The notes under the pieces were generated by a model. It was not told the origin of the DNA. It ran no database searches and saw only the letters and a list, made by a program, of their open reading frames with translations. Both the position numbers and the translations under genes were made by a program. 64,000 nt of DNA from contig DDTH01000008.1 in the NCBI GenBank assembly GCA_002344055.1, forward strand, positions 128,855 through 192,854, read 5' to 3'. This DNA comes from Sphingomonadales bacterium UBA2369. Lineage in GTDB: Bacteria; Pseudomonadota; Alphaproteobacteria; Sphingomonadales; Sphingomonadaceae. This document shows, piece after piece, positions 8,964-17,418 of the stretch. The stretch's first letter is position 1; every line of letters starts with the position of its first letter.

Positions 8964-9416
8964 CTAGCGAGGGAGCGGGAAAGCGTGGCCGTTCGAATCG
9001 AGCGCGGCCTGCCTGCCGGCGGCATGCGCATCCGCATCGGTCCACCAGCTGTGCAGATCGGAACCGGCGCGCATCGCCGGCGACCAGGCGGCGCCCGCGG
9101 CGTGGCGCTCGGCGATCCGGGCCAGATGCGTCAGCGGCACAGGCGAGACGAAAGCGAAGCCCGCCGCGCCGTCCTGCGCCCAGATCACCAGAGCCTCGGG
9201 CATCAGCATTTCTTCGAGCTGGACGAGGATCGAATCGCCGAGCCTCAACTCCGCATCGATCAGGCCGGAAACGCCGAGGTCGGACAGATCGCAGACCTGG
9301 AGGCGCAGCCGTGCGCCATCGTCACGAAACAGGAACAGCTCGGCGCCGGCCAGACGCGCACGCGGCGCGCGCCGCCGTTCGCTGGCATCCGCCACGGCTG
9401 TCCCCGCTCCATCCAA
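8964..9416 (-). CDS. PilZ-domain protein (probable c-di-GMP effector)
   Basis: The product is 150 residues. The N-terminal half has the two PilZ hallmarks for c-di-GMP binding: an RxxxR-type motif (ERRRAPR, about residues 13-19) and a DxSxxG motif (DLSDLGVSG, about residues 43-51). The C-terminal 40 residues show no recognised domain. It is predicted to be a small cytoplasmic protein that responds to c-di-GMP. No partner is encoded next to it, so the regulated process is unknown. It ends 14 bp from the convergent phospholipase D-like gene. Confidence 0.8.
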   Translation of the reverse strand: MDGAGTAVADASERRRAPRARLAGAELFLFRDDGARLRLQVCDLSDLGVSGLIDAELRLGDSILVQLEEMLMPEALVIWAQDGAAGFAFVSPVPLTHLARIAERHAAGAAWSPAMRAGSDLHSWWTDADAHAAGRQAALDSNGHAFPLPR

Positions 9417-9537
9417 GTCGCGCCACTCCCCACGCCCAACAGTCGGCGAAGGTCATAGGGTGGCGGGCCTGAAGGCAAGGTTGCCGGTCATGGTTTACGA
9501 ATGAAGAAGCGGACACTGTCCGCTTCCGCACACCATT

Positions 9538-9837
9538 TCACGCCGCCTTGGCCAGCTCCACCTCCTCGACCACAGGTGCGGGCTGGGAGATTGTTGTTAC
9601 GCTTGCCTGCTTCGCCGAGCCGCGACGGCGATTCGGGAAGATGAAGCGGATCGAGGCGATCACGACGCCCACGGCAAGATAGCCTATAAAGGTCACGACA
9701 GGGTTCCAGATGAGCAAGGGCGCCATCCCGAGCCGCAGCAGATTCGACGGAATATGCAGATCCTCGCCGAGCGCCTCGCAGACGCCGAAGAAGGTGTCGT
9801 CCCGCAGGAACAAATTTTCGCGCGTCTGAATGGTCAT
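9538..9837 (-). CDS. PspC-domain-like small membrane protein
   Basis: I take the start at the ATG at 9837 (MTIQTRENLFL), which has AAGGA 7 bp upstream. An in-frame ATG at 9882 lies inside the predicted promoter spacer. The 99-residue product contains a PspC-like segment (FFGVCEALGEDLHIPSNLLRL) followed by one or two hydrophobic helices (about residues 40-65) and a charged tail. PspC proteins take part in the phage-shock envelope stress response. The sequence just upstream fits a sigma-54 promoter, consistent with psp-type control. No pspA, pspB or pspF is in the window. Confidence 0.72.
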   Translation of the reverse strand: MTIQTRENLFLRDDTFFGVCEALGEDLHIPSNLLRLGMAPLLIWNPVVTFIGYLAVGVVIASIRFIFPNRRRGSAKQASVTTISQPAPVVEEVELAKAA

Positions 9838-9882
9838 CGCATCGTCCTTCGCAAGGGCCTCGGTGGCCGCTACGAGGGACAA

Positions 9883-9898
9883 CGCAGGCGCTGTGCCA
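9883..9898 (-). promoter_or_regulatory. Candidate sigma-54 promoter of the PspC-like gene
   Basis: Read on the minus strand, TGGCAC begins at 9898 and TGC at 9886, with exactly 10 bp between the GG and GC dinucleotides. This matches the -24/-12 consensus (TGGCAC-N5-TTGC) except for one T. The implied start site near 9872 gives a leader of about 35 nt to the ATG at 9837. Phage-shock genes are classically sigma-54 dependent, which supports the reading. An AT-rich run lies directly upstream. Confidence 0.55.
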
Positions 9899-9962
9899 GT
9901 TTAGAAAAAACCGTGGTTTATCAGGGCTATTCGCGCTAGATGGAAACGCGCGGCATCGTCAC

Positions 9963-9971
9963 AGACTAGCC
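9963..9971. repeat. Left copy of 9-bp direct repeat flanking the ATPase island
   Basis: AGACTAGCC here recurs at 11730-11738, at the other side of the AT-rich ATPase gene. The surrounding 9838-10151 stretch holds no convincing gene: only the PspC promoter, this repeat and AT-rich sequence downstream of the ATPase stop. A 9-mer match between two 50-bp boundary regions has roughly a 1% chance of arising at random, so the pairing is suggestive only. Confidence 0.4.
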
Positions 9972-10151
9972 ACGTTGCTACGCATTGGCATTTCGCGCCA
10001 TCTTTTGGGCTTGGCATCCCAGGCAAACCAGCGGCGTACGCCTCGGTATTCGCTACGCCCCAATCAGCAAAAGCAGGGATACAAAGGTATCAAAGTTCCG
10101 ACTCTCGATGATTAACTACGGATGGAGGAAACTGATCTTCACCCTTCGTAG

Positions 10152-11633
10152 TTATCGACCTCTGAGTGCTTCTCGAAGTGCATCCATATTGGCGCTAGTT
10201 AGCCCTAGGCTCCGCCATAGGCCTTTATGCACCATCAAGTTCCACTTAGTACTAAACTTTCCTCCTCCCATATAGCTGTATGTCGCCCTCAGCCTCTCGT
10301 GGTGTCTTCCAACGACATTATAATAATAAAGTGTGTCCAGCATGTATGATAGGGCGAATTTAGCACGAATTCCTTCTGATGTTCGATTCTTGATCGCCTC
10401 AAGAAGATCGGCCTGAGAAGGGAACATCTTTCCTACATCAGTTATCGCTCTAATTGCGAGCAAGAACTCAGGTTCCAGGCCACCGATAGCATCCTCTACT
10501 TCTCGCCGAAGATAGTCAGAGTACTCTGTCTCTGCATCCAAAAGATCGCGCAATCGTATTCCTTCAAAGGAATTATTGTTTAGAGCTGCTTTAGCGGCAT
10601 ATTTGATAAAAGCGACAAAGTCCCTTGGCCTCATAAACGTTCTATCATTGATATATGTGAATATTGCAGATGGAGTAGTTCCCTCTCGACGCAATGACGA
10701 AATGTTAAATAGAGCTGGCCATGCCACTTGGAAAAGAAGGATATCGTTTCCTTCTGCATCAGGAACAAGAGCTCTAGAAATGCGATAAGCTAGGAGATTC
10801 TTAATTCTATTTTCAGTCCAGCTTATATCGAGCGTCTTATCACGAAATTTGTTCCTGTCTCCCGAAGTCAGTAGATCATATATATCTGTACGCAACATCA
10901 TAACAGGATACAATTGCTGACGCTTCTCTTTCATATCACTGTGAAATTGTACTATAGCCTTTTCTAGGCCAATCAAACCATCGTGATATCTTCTCTCCAG
11001 TTTTCCGTGAGCTACAGCATATCGGTATTCCTCGTCTAACTCATCGAATATCACATAGTAAGGCTTATCGTACGGAAGCTTGTCAGCCACATTAAGGAAT
11101 GATCCTCTCATTCTCTCTCCTAAAGTAAATCCTGTTCCTAGAATATTAATTGCGCCGCCACGAGTAAAAATCTCTCTTATCCGAGATAGTCCACGTCGTG
11201 CATTTGGTTTGAATTTCCATTTCAAATAGAATTTTAGTCGTCGGGAAACATTCGGATCTGCGATAGTTAGTCTGATAAATGACAACACTATTACATGATA
11301 CCATAGGCGCTTGTACTGATCTTGCGCGTCATCGGGATTGGTAATGAGGCCGTGGATCGGAGAGTCCTTGAAGTCTCTGAATGAGAGCTTTGCGCATCGA
11401 CCTACTCTTTGAGGGTCGTTTACGTCGGCAAGCCATTGAGCAACGGCACTCTTCCCGGCGCCTTTATGACCTACGAGCGAGAGGACAGCGCCCGACTCGA
11501 TCTTCGTGACGTCATTATAGTGATAGAAATAGCGACGGATGTCGTCAGATTCCGCCGCTATATCCCAGTTGGCTAGAGCTTCGAGGAGAGGCTGGTTCGA
11601 ACAATTGCCGCTACCTCGATATGCCTGATCCAT
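10152..11633 (-). CDS. P-loop ATPase, possibly Sll1717-like (putative defence function)
   Basis: The start is placed at the ATG at 11633 (MDQAYRGSGN), which has a GGGGGA-type ribosome binding site 7 bp upstream, giving 493 residues. Near residue 55 is Walker A GHKGAGKSA, and near residue 200 a hydrophobic Walker B strand PYYVIFDELDEE. The C-terminal half is helical with no recognised effector domain. The layout resembles stand-alone STAND/Sll1717-type P-loop ATPases, several of which are found among bacterial defence genes. The family assignment is from memory of the motif pattern. The gene is far more AT-rich than its neighbours and has no partner gene, so it is probably horizontally acquired. 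A role in phage defence is inference only. Confidence 0.7.
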   Translation of the reverse strand: MDQAYRGSGNCSNQPLLEALANWDIAAESDDIRRYFYHYNDVTKIESGAVLSLVGHKGAGKSAVAQWLADVNDPQRVGRCAKLSFRDFKDSPIHGLITNPDDAQDQYKRLWYHVIVLSFIRLTIADPNVSRRLKFYLKWKFKPNARRGLSRIREIFTRGGAINILGTGFTLGERMRGSFLNVADKLPYDKPYYVIFDELDEEYRYAVAHGKLERRYHDGLIGLEKAIVQFHSDMKEKRQQLYPVMMLRTDIYDLLTSGDRNKFRDKTLDISWTENRIKNLLAYRISRALVPDAEGNDILLFQVAWPALFNISSLRREGTTPSAIFTYINDRTFMRPRDFVAFIKYAAKAALNNNSFEGIRLRDLLDAETEYSDYLRREVEDAIGGLEPEFLLAIRAITDVGKMFPSQADLLEAIKNRTSEGIRAKFALSYMLDTLYYYNVVGRHHERLRATYSYMGGGKFSTKWNLMVHKGLWRSLGLTSANMDALREALRGR

Positions 11634-11727
11634 CGCGCTATCCCCCCCCAGGCACCAGTTTAAATTCCGGGAGTTTGGCCTTGTCAAGTGAGACCCAAGG
11701 CGAAGATGGTGGAAAGTAATCGATTAG

Positions 11728-13362
11728 CTAGACTAGCCTACTCTGCTTCACTGCGGCCTCGATGAAGCTCGCGAACAGGGGATGCGGGTCGAACGGCTTG
11801 CTCTTCAGCTCCGGATGGAATTGCACGCCGATGAACCAGGGATGGTCCGGCCGCTCGACGATCTCCGGCAGCGCGCCATCCGGGCTCGTGCCGCTGAACA
11901 CCAGCCCGCCTTGCTCCAGCGCGTCGCGATAATGGGTGTTCACCTCGTAGCGATGCCGGTGGCGCTCGCTGATCTCGGTGGCGCCATAGATGCTCGCGAC
12001 GCGGCTATTGCCACCGAGCTTCGCGGGATAGGCGCCAAGCCGCATCGTGCCGCCAAGATCACCGCCGGCGGCACGCTGCTGCAGGCCGTCCTCGGTCATC
12101 CATTCGGTGATCAGGCCGACGACCGGATCGCTTGTCTCGCCGAATTCGGTCGAACTGGCCTCCGCAAAGCCCTCCGCCCGCGCCGCGTCGATGCAGGCCA
12201 TCTGCATGCCCAGGCAAATGCCGAAGAACGGCACCTTCCGCTCGCGCGCGAAAGCCACAGAAGCGATCTTTCCTTCCGACCCGCGCTCCCCGAAGCCCCC
12301 GGGAACGAGGATTGCGTGCATCGGCTCCAGCCGCCCGGCAATGTCGGTCTCGGGATGCTCGAACATCTCGGCATCCAGCCACTTGATGTTGACCTTCACC
12401 CGGTTGGCGATGCCGCCATGCACCAGCGCCTCGGTCAGGCTCTTATAGGCGTCCGCGAGGCCGACATATTTGCCGACCACGCCGATCGTCACCTCGCCCT
12501 CGGGATGGAGCAGCCGGTCCATCACATCGTCCCAGCGCACCAGATTGGGCGGTGGCGCATCGTCGATGCCGAAGGCGTCCAGCACCTCCGCGTCCAGACC
12601 CGCTTCGTGATATTGCGCTGGCACCGCATAGATGGACTTCGCGTCGAGCGCGGGGATAACAGCTTCCTTGCGGACGTTGCAGAACAGGGCGATCTTCGCC
12701 CGGTCACTCTCCGGCAGCGGATGCTCGCAGCGGCAGACGATCACTTCGGGCTGGATGCCGAGGCTGGTCAGTTCGCGCACGCTATGCTGGGTCGGCTTGG
12801 TCTTCAGTTCGCCCGCGGCGGCAATGAATGGGACCAAAGTCGTGTGGATCGACAGCGTCTGCCCCCTGCCCGCCTCGTTGCGGAACTGCCGGATCGCCTC
12901 GATGAACGGCAGCGATTCGATGTCGCCCACGGTGCCGCCAACCTCGCAGATCATGAAATCGAGACCGGGATCGACATCGCCGCCGATGAACTCCTTGATC
13001 GCGTTGGTGACGTGCGGGACGACCTGCACGGTCGCGCCGAGATAATCGCCCCGCCGCTCCTTCGCGATGATGTCGCGATAAATGCGCCCGGTCGTGATGT
13101 TGTCCGACTGCCGCGCCGCGACACCGCTGAAGCGCTCATAGTGGCCGAGGTCGAGATCGGTCTCCGCCCCGTCATCGGTCACATAGACTTCGCCATGCTG
13201 ATAGGGACTCATCGTTCCCGGATCGACGTTCAGATAAGGATCGAGCTTACGCAGGCGCACGGTGTAGCCGCGCGCCTGCAGGAGGGCGGCGAGCGATGCC
13301 GCCATGAGACCTTTGCCGAGCGAGGAGACCACGCCGCCGGTAATGAAAATGAACCGCGCCAT
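11728..13362 (-). CDS. pyrG: CTP synthase
   Basis: PyrG makes CTP from UTP, ATP and glutamine. The 544-residue protein has the N-terminal amidoligase domain (MARFIFITGGVVSSLGKGL, then KLDPYLNVDPGTMSPYQHGE) and the C-terminal glutamine amidotransferase domain with nucleophile Cys in FFGICLGMQMA and the His/Glu pair in GVQFHPELKSKPFDPH. Length matches the family. It lies downstream of secG. The last codons (SRLV and stop) overlap the right copy of the AGACTAGCC repeat at the island boundary. Confidence 0.98.
   Translation of the reverse strand: MARFIFITGGVVSSLGKGLMAASLAALLQARGYTVRLRKLDPYLNVDPGTMSPYQHGEVYVTDDGAETDLDLGHYERFSGVAARQSDNITTGRIYRDIIAKERRGDYLGATVQVVPHVTNAIKEFIGGDVDPGLDFMICEVGGTVGDIESLPFIEAIRQFRNEAGRGQTLSIHTTLVPFIAAAGELKTKPTQHSVRELTSLGIQPEVIVCRCEHPLPESDRAKIALFCNVRKEAVIPALDAKSIYAVPAQYHEAGLDAEVLDAFGIDDAPPPNLVRWDDVMDRLLHPEGEVTIGVVGKYVGLADAYKSLTEALVHGGIANRVKVNIKWLDAEMFEHPETDIAGRLEPMHAILVPGGFGERGSEGKIASVAFARERKVPFFGICLGMQMACIDAARAEGFAEASSTEFGETSDPVVGLITEWMTEDGLQQRAAGGDLGGTMRLGAYPAKLGGNSRVASIYGATEISERHRHRYEVNTHYRDALEQGGLVFSGTSPDGALPEIVERPDHPWFIGVQFHPELKSKPFDPHPLFASFIEAAVKQSRLV
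11730..11738. repeat. Right copy of 9-bp direct repeat, overlapping the pyrG end
   Basis: AGACTAGCC is identical to 9963-9971. On the minus strand it covers the last codons and part of the stop codon of pyrG. If the islet inserted at the pyrG 3' end, this copy would be the restored gene end and the left copy the displaced one. Confidence 0.4.
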
Positions 13363-13445
13363 GGGAGTTGAGGCTTAAGCGGGGATCGGGCTGCGGGGCA
13401 AGGGCGGGAATCGGGCGCCCGCGAAAAATCCTGTGCCCAAGCGGC

Positions 13446-13820
13446 TTATTGAGCGATCGGCACGCCGCCCTGCTGGTTCGCCGGTGCCGCCGGGGCGGGT
13501 GCCGGGGTTGCGGGGGCAGGCTGGGCCGGAGCGGGCTGGGCGCCGGACGCCGGGTCCGCCTGCTTGACCGCGTTCGCGTCGATCACGCGCGGTCCGCCCT
13601 GCTGCGCGGCGAGCGCCGCCAGCACGATCGACAGCACGATGAAGATCGTCGCCAGGATCGTGGTCGCGCGGGTCAGAAAGTCCGCCGCGCCACGCGCGCT
13701 CATCATTCCCGACGGGCTGCCGCCACCGGCAAGCCCGCCGCCTTCGGAACGCTGCATCAGGATGACGGCGATCAGAGCAATGGCGACGAGCGTCTGGACG
13801 ATCAGGATGAAGAGGAACAT
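13446..13820 (-). CDS. secG: Preprotein translocase subunit SecG
   Basis: SecG is the small helper subunit of the SecYEG channel in the inner membrane. The 124-residue protein starts MFLFILIVQTLVAIALIAVI (helix 1), then has the family signature MQRSEGGGLAGGG and a second helix (TTILATIFIVLSIVLAALAA). The last 50 residues are a Pro/Ala/Gln-rich tail, which is common in alphaproteobacterial SecG. It lies between tpiA and pyrG in the same orientation. Confidence 0.95.
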   Translation of the reverse strand: MFLFILIVQTLVAIALIAVILMQRSEGGGLAGGGSPSGMMSARGAADFLTRATTILATIFIVLSIVLAALAAQQGGPRVIDANAVKQADPASGAQPAPAQPAPATPAPAPAAPANQQGGVPIAQ

Positions 13821-13915
13821 GTGCGGCTTTCGAAGGCGGGAGGTGCGCGCGGGTCGCCGCGCGCCGTGCCGGGCGACTTAGTGGATGAGGGCGCGCCGTG
13901 CAACCAGTCGGCTGT

Positions 13916-14674
13916 TCAGCTCTTCCCTGCGGCCTCGATGATCGGCACGAACAGTTCGGCCGTGAGGCTCGCGCCCCCGACCAGCGCGCCGTCGACGTCC
14001 GGCACGGCGAACAATTCGGCGGCATTGTCGGCCTTCACCGAGCCGCCGTAGAGGATGCGGACCTGCTCGCCGCCCACACCAGGCCCAGCCGAACCGTCGG
14101 TCAGCGCGCGCCGGATCGCGGCATGCATTTCAGCCACGTCCGCGGGCGTCGCGGTCTTGCCAGTGCCGATCGCCCAGATCGGCTCATAAGCGACGACCAG
14201 TTCACCCTCGCCGGTTCCCGCCGGCAGCGATTCGGCCAGCTGGCGCGTCACCACCTCGATATGCCGGCCTGCCTCGCGCTCCGCCTCGCTCTCGCCGACG
14301 CACACGATCGCGGTCAGGCCCGCGGCCAGCGCCGCTTCCGCCTTCGCGCGCACCTCCGCGCTGGTCTCGTGCTGGTCCGCCCGCCGCTCGGAATGGCCGA
14401 CGATGGCCAGCCGCCCGCCCGCTTCCCTGATCATTCCGGCCGACACATTGCCGGTATGCGCGCCGCTTGCGGCCGCGTGGCAATCCTGCGCGCCGATTCT
14501 CAGGCCGGCGCCCCGCGCGACCGCTGCCGACAGCAAGGTGAAGGGCGGGCACACCGCCACGTCCACCCCCGGCGCCGCGCGCGCCGCCTCCGCCATCGCC
14601 AGCAACTCCTTCAGGGCGGCGAGGCTGCCATTCATCTTCCAGTTTCCGGCAACCAGTTTTCGGCGCAGATGCAC
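13916..14674 (-). CDS. tpiA: Triosephosphate isomerase
   Basis: TpiA interconverts dihydroxyacetone phosphate and glyceraldehyde 3-phosphate in glycolysis. I choose the GTG at 14674 (VHLRRKLVAGNWKMN), with GGGAGA 7 bp upstream, giving 252 residues. The upstream ATG at 14716 would add 14 residues of no family resemblance. Catalytic motifs are the Lys in AGNWKMN, the His in IVGHSERR and the Glu in AYEPIWAIGTG. The phosphate-binding loop is YGGSVKADNA. It starts 180 bp from the divergent ppiD. Confidence 0.96.
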   Translation of the reverse strand: MHLRRKLVAGNWKMNGSLAALKELLAMAEAARAAPGVDVAVCPPFTLLSAAVARGAGLRIGAQDCHAAASGAHTGNVSAGMIREAGGRLAIVGHSERRADQHETSAEVRAKAEAALAAGLTAIVCVGESEAEREAGRHIEVVTRQLAESLPAGTGEGELVVAYEPIWAIGTGKTATPADVAEMHAAIRRALTDGSAGPGVGGEQVRILYGGSVKADNAAELFAVPDVDGALVGGASLTAELFVPIIEAAGKS

Positions 14675-14854
14675 GCTTGTTTCTCCCGCGGAGCAAAGTC
14701 CCGCGCCGGGTAGCAAGCCGGGTGCGGCCCGCCAAGCGGCCGCTTGCAGCCGGACGGTCGAAACTTGCCGCGAGCGGACGCCCCCCTTATGGGTCGCCCG
14801 CCGGCCGTCGCGCCGCCACCTTCAATCCCCTCGATCGGATAAAAAGTCTCGTCC

Positions 14855-16792
14855 ATGGCCCAGAAGAGCAAAGTTCGTTCCGCCATTCTCTTCGGGGCCC
14901 TCGGCCTCGCGCTGGTTGCAATGGTCGTCACCGGCTTCGGCACCGACGGCATGGGCGGCATGGGCAGTGCCGGCGGCAGCCAACAGGGCCAGACGATCGT
15001 CGAGGTCGATGGCGAAGGCATCACCGACCAGCAGGTCCGCGAGCGGCTGAACGAGGTCTTTTCCCGGGCCTCGCGCGAAGACCCCACGCTGACGCGAGAG
15101 CAATTTTACGAGCGCTATTATGACGATCTGCTTGCACAGCTGATCGAGGAGCGGCGGGTGCTGATTTCCGCGCGCAAGCTCGGCTTCGTCGTGCCGGACG
15201 TGCTGGTCGATCGGGCAATCGTGGAGAATCCGGCCTTCCTCAACGTCGCCGGACAATTTGACGACGCCACCTTCCGCAGCGCGCTGCAGGCGCAGAATTA
15301 TACCGAAGCCAGGTATCGGAACGACATCACCTCCGGGCTGCTCGCCCGCATGCTGCTGGGACCGGTCAGCGGCGGTGCCCGCCTGCCCGAGGACAGCATC
15401 CGCAGCTATGCGAACCTGCAACTCGAGACGCGTACGGGCCAGTTCGGCGTCGTCCCGACCCAGGCGCTGACCGCCGGGATCAACCCGAGCGATCAGGACG
15501 TCGCCAATTTCTACCAGCAGAATCAGCGTCAATTCTTCCTGCCCGAGCGCCGGGTGCTGCGCTTCGCGCTGATCGGCCGCGAGCAATTGGGCGACGCCGT
15601 CCGCGCGACCGATCAGGAAATCGCGGCTCATTATCAGGAGAATCAGGCGCAATACGGCCCGACCGAGACGCGCAGCGTCCAGATCTTCACCGCGCAGGAC
15701 GAGGCAGCCGCCCGCCGCTTCGCCGATTCGGTCCGAGGCGGAACAAGCTTTGCCGATGCCGCCGGTGCCGCCGGTTTCGCCGCAGCCGACATCAACTTCC
15801 CGAACCAGCGCCGCGAGCAGTTGGCCAGCGCGACCAGCCCGGAAGTCGCCGAAGCCACTTTCAGCGCGACGCAGGGCGGGCTGGTGGGCCCGACCCGCAC
15901 CCCGACCGGCTTCAAGGTCGTTCGCGTCGAGAGCATCACGCGCACCGACGGCCGCCCGCTCGAGGCGGTGCGCGCCGAGATCGTGGCCGCGGTCGAGCAG
16001 CGCAAACTGGTCGAAGCACTGACCACCAAGATCGAGCAGATCGAGGAACAGGTCTCCGATGGCGCGAGCTTCGAGGAAGTCGCGCGCGAGGCCGGGCTAC
16101 AGATGCAGACCACGCCCGCGATGACGGCGGCCGGCGCAGCGCCGAATTTCCAGCTGCCGCAGCCACTCGCGCCTTTGCTGGCCGAAGCCTTCCAGCTCGA
16201 ACCCAACGAGCGCCCGGTCGTCGCCACGGTCACGGCCGACCAGCAATTCGCGCTGATCCAGGTCGGCAATGTCATCGCCCCTGCCGCGCCGCCGCTCGAC
16301 CAGATCAGGGACGACGTCCGCAACCGCTTGATCCGCCGGACCGCAGCGGAGCGGGGCCGCCAGATCGCGGAGGCCATCGTCACCAAGATCAATGGCGGCA
16401 TGGCCCCGGCCCAGGCTTATGCCCAGGCAGGCGTCGCCCTGCCGCCGCCGGAAACGGTGACGCGGCGTCGCAGCGAGATTTCGCAGGCGGGCCAGCAGGT
16501 GCCGCCGCCCTTCGCCATCCTGTTCGCCATCCCCGAGGGCCGGACCCGGGCGATCCGCCTGCAGGACGATGAGGGCTGGTTCGTGATCCATCATCAGCGC
16601 CGCGTCGCCGGCAATGTCGATACGGACCGCGAGGCCAGCGCCGCTCTCTCGACCCTGCGGGAACGGCTGGCTGAAACTGTCCGCAGCGAGCTCCAGGCGC
16701 AATTCGCGCGCGGGTTCGGGGCCAGCGTCACCGTGGAGCGCAACGAGGAAGCGATTGCCGCGCTGAAGGCCGCGCTCATCGCCGGCCGTTGA
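14855..16792 (+). CDS. ppiD: PpiD-like periplasmic peptidyl-prolyl isomerase
   Basis: This 645-residue chaperone is anchored by one N-terminal helix (about residues 11-30, SAILFGALGLALVAMVVTG) with the rest in the periplasm. A SurA_N/PpiD-type helical region follows, then a parvulin domain (around residues 235-360, containing TRSVQIFTAQDEAAARRF and GFKVVRVESI), and a helical C-terminal part. PpiD sits near the SecYEG exit and helps newly translocated proteins. Its stop overlaps the trpG start (TTGA). Confidence 0.93.
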   Translation: MAQKSKVRSAILFGALGLALVAMVVTGFGTDGMGGMGSAGGSQQGQTIVEVDGEGITDQQVRERLNEVFSRASREDPTLTREQFYERYYDDLLAQLIEERRVLISARKLGFVVPDVLVDRAIVENPAFLNVAGQFDDATFRSALQAQNYTEARYRNDITSGLLARMLLGPVSGGARLPEDSIRSYANLQLETRTGQFGVVPTQALTAGINPSDQDVANFYQQNQRQFFLPERRVLRFALIGREQLGDAVRATDQEIAAHYQENQAQYGPTETRSVQIFTAQDEAAARRFADSVRGGTSFADAAGAAGFAAADINFPNQRREQLASATSPEVAEATFSATQGGLVGPTRTPTGFKVVRVESITRTDGRPLEAVRAEIVAAVEQRKLVEALTTKIEQIEEQVSDGASFEEVAREAGLQMQTTPAMTAAGAAPNFQLPQPLAPLLAEAFQLEPNERPVVATVTADQQFALIQVGNVIAPAAPPLDQIRDDVRNRLIRRTAAERGRQIAEAIVTKINGGMAPAQAYAQAGVALPPPETVTRRRSEISQAGQQVPPPFAILFAIPEGRTRAIRLQDDEGWFVIHHQRRVAGNVDTDREASAALSTLRERLAETVRSELQAQFARGFGASVTVERNEEAIAALKAALIAGR

Positions 16793-17364
16793 TCCTGGTC
16801 GTCGACAATTACGACAGTTTCACCTGGAATCTCGTTCACTATCTGGCCGAACTGGGCGCACAGGTCATGGTCGTCCGCAATGACGAGCTGACAGCCGCCG
16901 AGGCGCTGGCCAGCGGCGCGGACGCGATCCTGATCTCTCCCGGCCCCGGCACCCCGGACGAAGCTGGAATCAGTCTGGCACTCGTCGCCGCCTGCGCGGA
17001 GACGAAGCGGCCGCTCCTTGGCGTCTGTCTTGGTCATCAGGCGATCGGCCAGTGCTTCGGCGGGCGGGTCGTGCGCGCGCCACGGGTGATGCATGCCAAG
17101 ACATCGGCGGTCACGCATGACGGCGCAGGCATCTTCGAAGGACTGCCCTGCCCCTTCGCCGCGGCGCGCTATCATTCTCTGGTCGTTGAGGAACCCGGCC
17201 TGCCGGCTGCCCTTGCCGTCACGGCGCGGGCCGAGGACGGCACCATTCAGGGTCTCCGTCACCTTGCCCTGCCGATTCACGGCGTCCAGTTTCACCCCGA
17301 AAGCATCGCCTCCGAGCATGGCCATGCGCTGCTGCGCAACTTCGTCACCCTCGCCGCCGCTTGA
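16789..17364 (+). CDS. trpG: Glutamine amidotransferase, anthranilate/aminodeoxychorismate synthase component II
   Basis: This 191-residue class I glutamine amidotransferase releases ammonia for a chorismate-using partner (TrpE or PabB). The catalytic Cys lies in GVCLGHQAIGQCFGG and the His/Glu pair in GVQFHPESI. The N-terminus ILVVDNYDSFTWNLVHYLAE is typical. The start is TTG at 16789 inside the TTGA overlap with the ppiD stop, an unusual start that implies translational coupling. In sphingomonads I remember trpE before and trpD-trpC-moaC-moeA after this gene; neither is here. It may therefore serve folate (pabA) rather than, or besides, tryptophan synthesis. Confidence 0.94.
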   Translation: MILVVDNYDSFTWNLVHYLAELGAQVMVVRNDELTAAEALASGADAILISPGPGTPDEAGISLALVAACAETKRPLLGVCLGHQAIGQCFGGRVVRAPRVMHAKTSAVTHDGAGIFEGLPCPFAAARYHSLVVEEPGLPAALAVTARAEDGTIQGLRHLALPIHGVQFHPESIASEHGHALLRNFVTLAAA

Positions 17365-17403
17365 CAGCGTCCGGGACGTTCCATACACGTTCCGCAAACG
17401 TTC
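17361..17403 (+). promoter_or_regulatory. lexA promoter with two overlapping LexA boxes
   Basis: A perfect -35 hexamer TTGACA lies at 17361-17366 over the trpG stop. A -10-like TACACG at 17384-17389 follows with 17-bp spacing. Three GTTC units at 17378, 17389 and 17400 are each separated by 7 bp, making two overlapping copies of the alphaproteobacterial SOS operator GTTC-N7-GTTC (17378-17392 and 17389-17403). They cover the -10 region, so LexA should repress its own gene. Confidence 0.88.
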
Positions 17404-17418
17404 CTGGGGAGGTCCTCC

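Larger units (their letters stand above)
9963..11738. mobile_element. Putative AT-rich genomic islet with a single ATPase gene
   Basis: Base composition changes abruptly near 10000 and again near 11730: the segment is visibly AT-rich (long A/T runs, many ata/tta codons), while both flanks are GC-rich housekeeping DNA. It carries one gene and no integrase or transposase. It is bounded by AGACTAGCC copies at 9963-9971 and 11730-11738, and the right copy covers the last codons of pyrG. Transfer into the pyrG 3' end is inferred, not proven. No precise composition value was computed. Confidence 0.55.

Noticed and set aside
9985..10275. 96-codon plus-strand open frame at the islet end
   Set aside because: It overlaps the ATPase C-terminus in antisense, has no ribosome binding site and no protein-like pattern.
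10152..11738. Toxin-antitoxin or multi-gene defence system in the islet
   Set aside because: Only one gene is present; no second ORF with a ribosome binding site is visible in the AT-rich segment.
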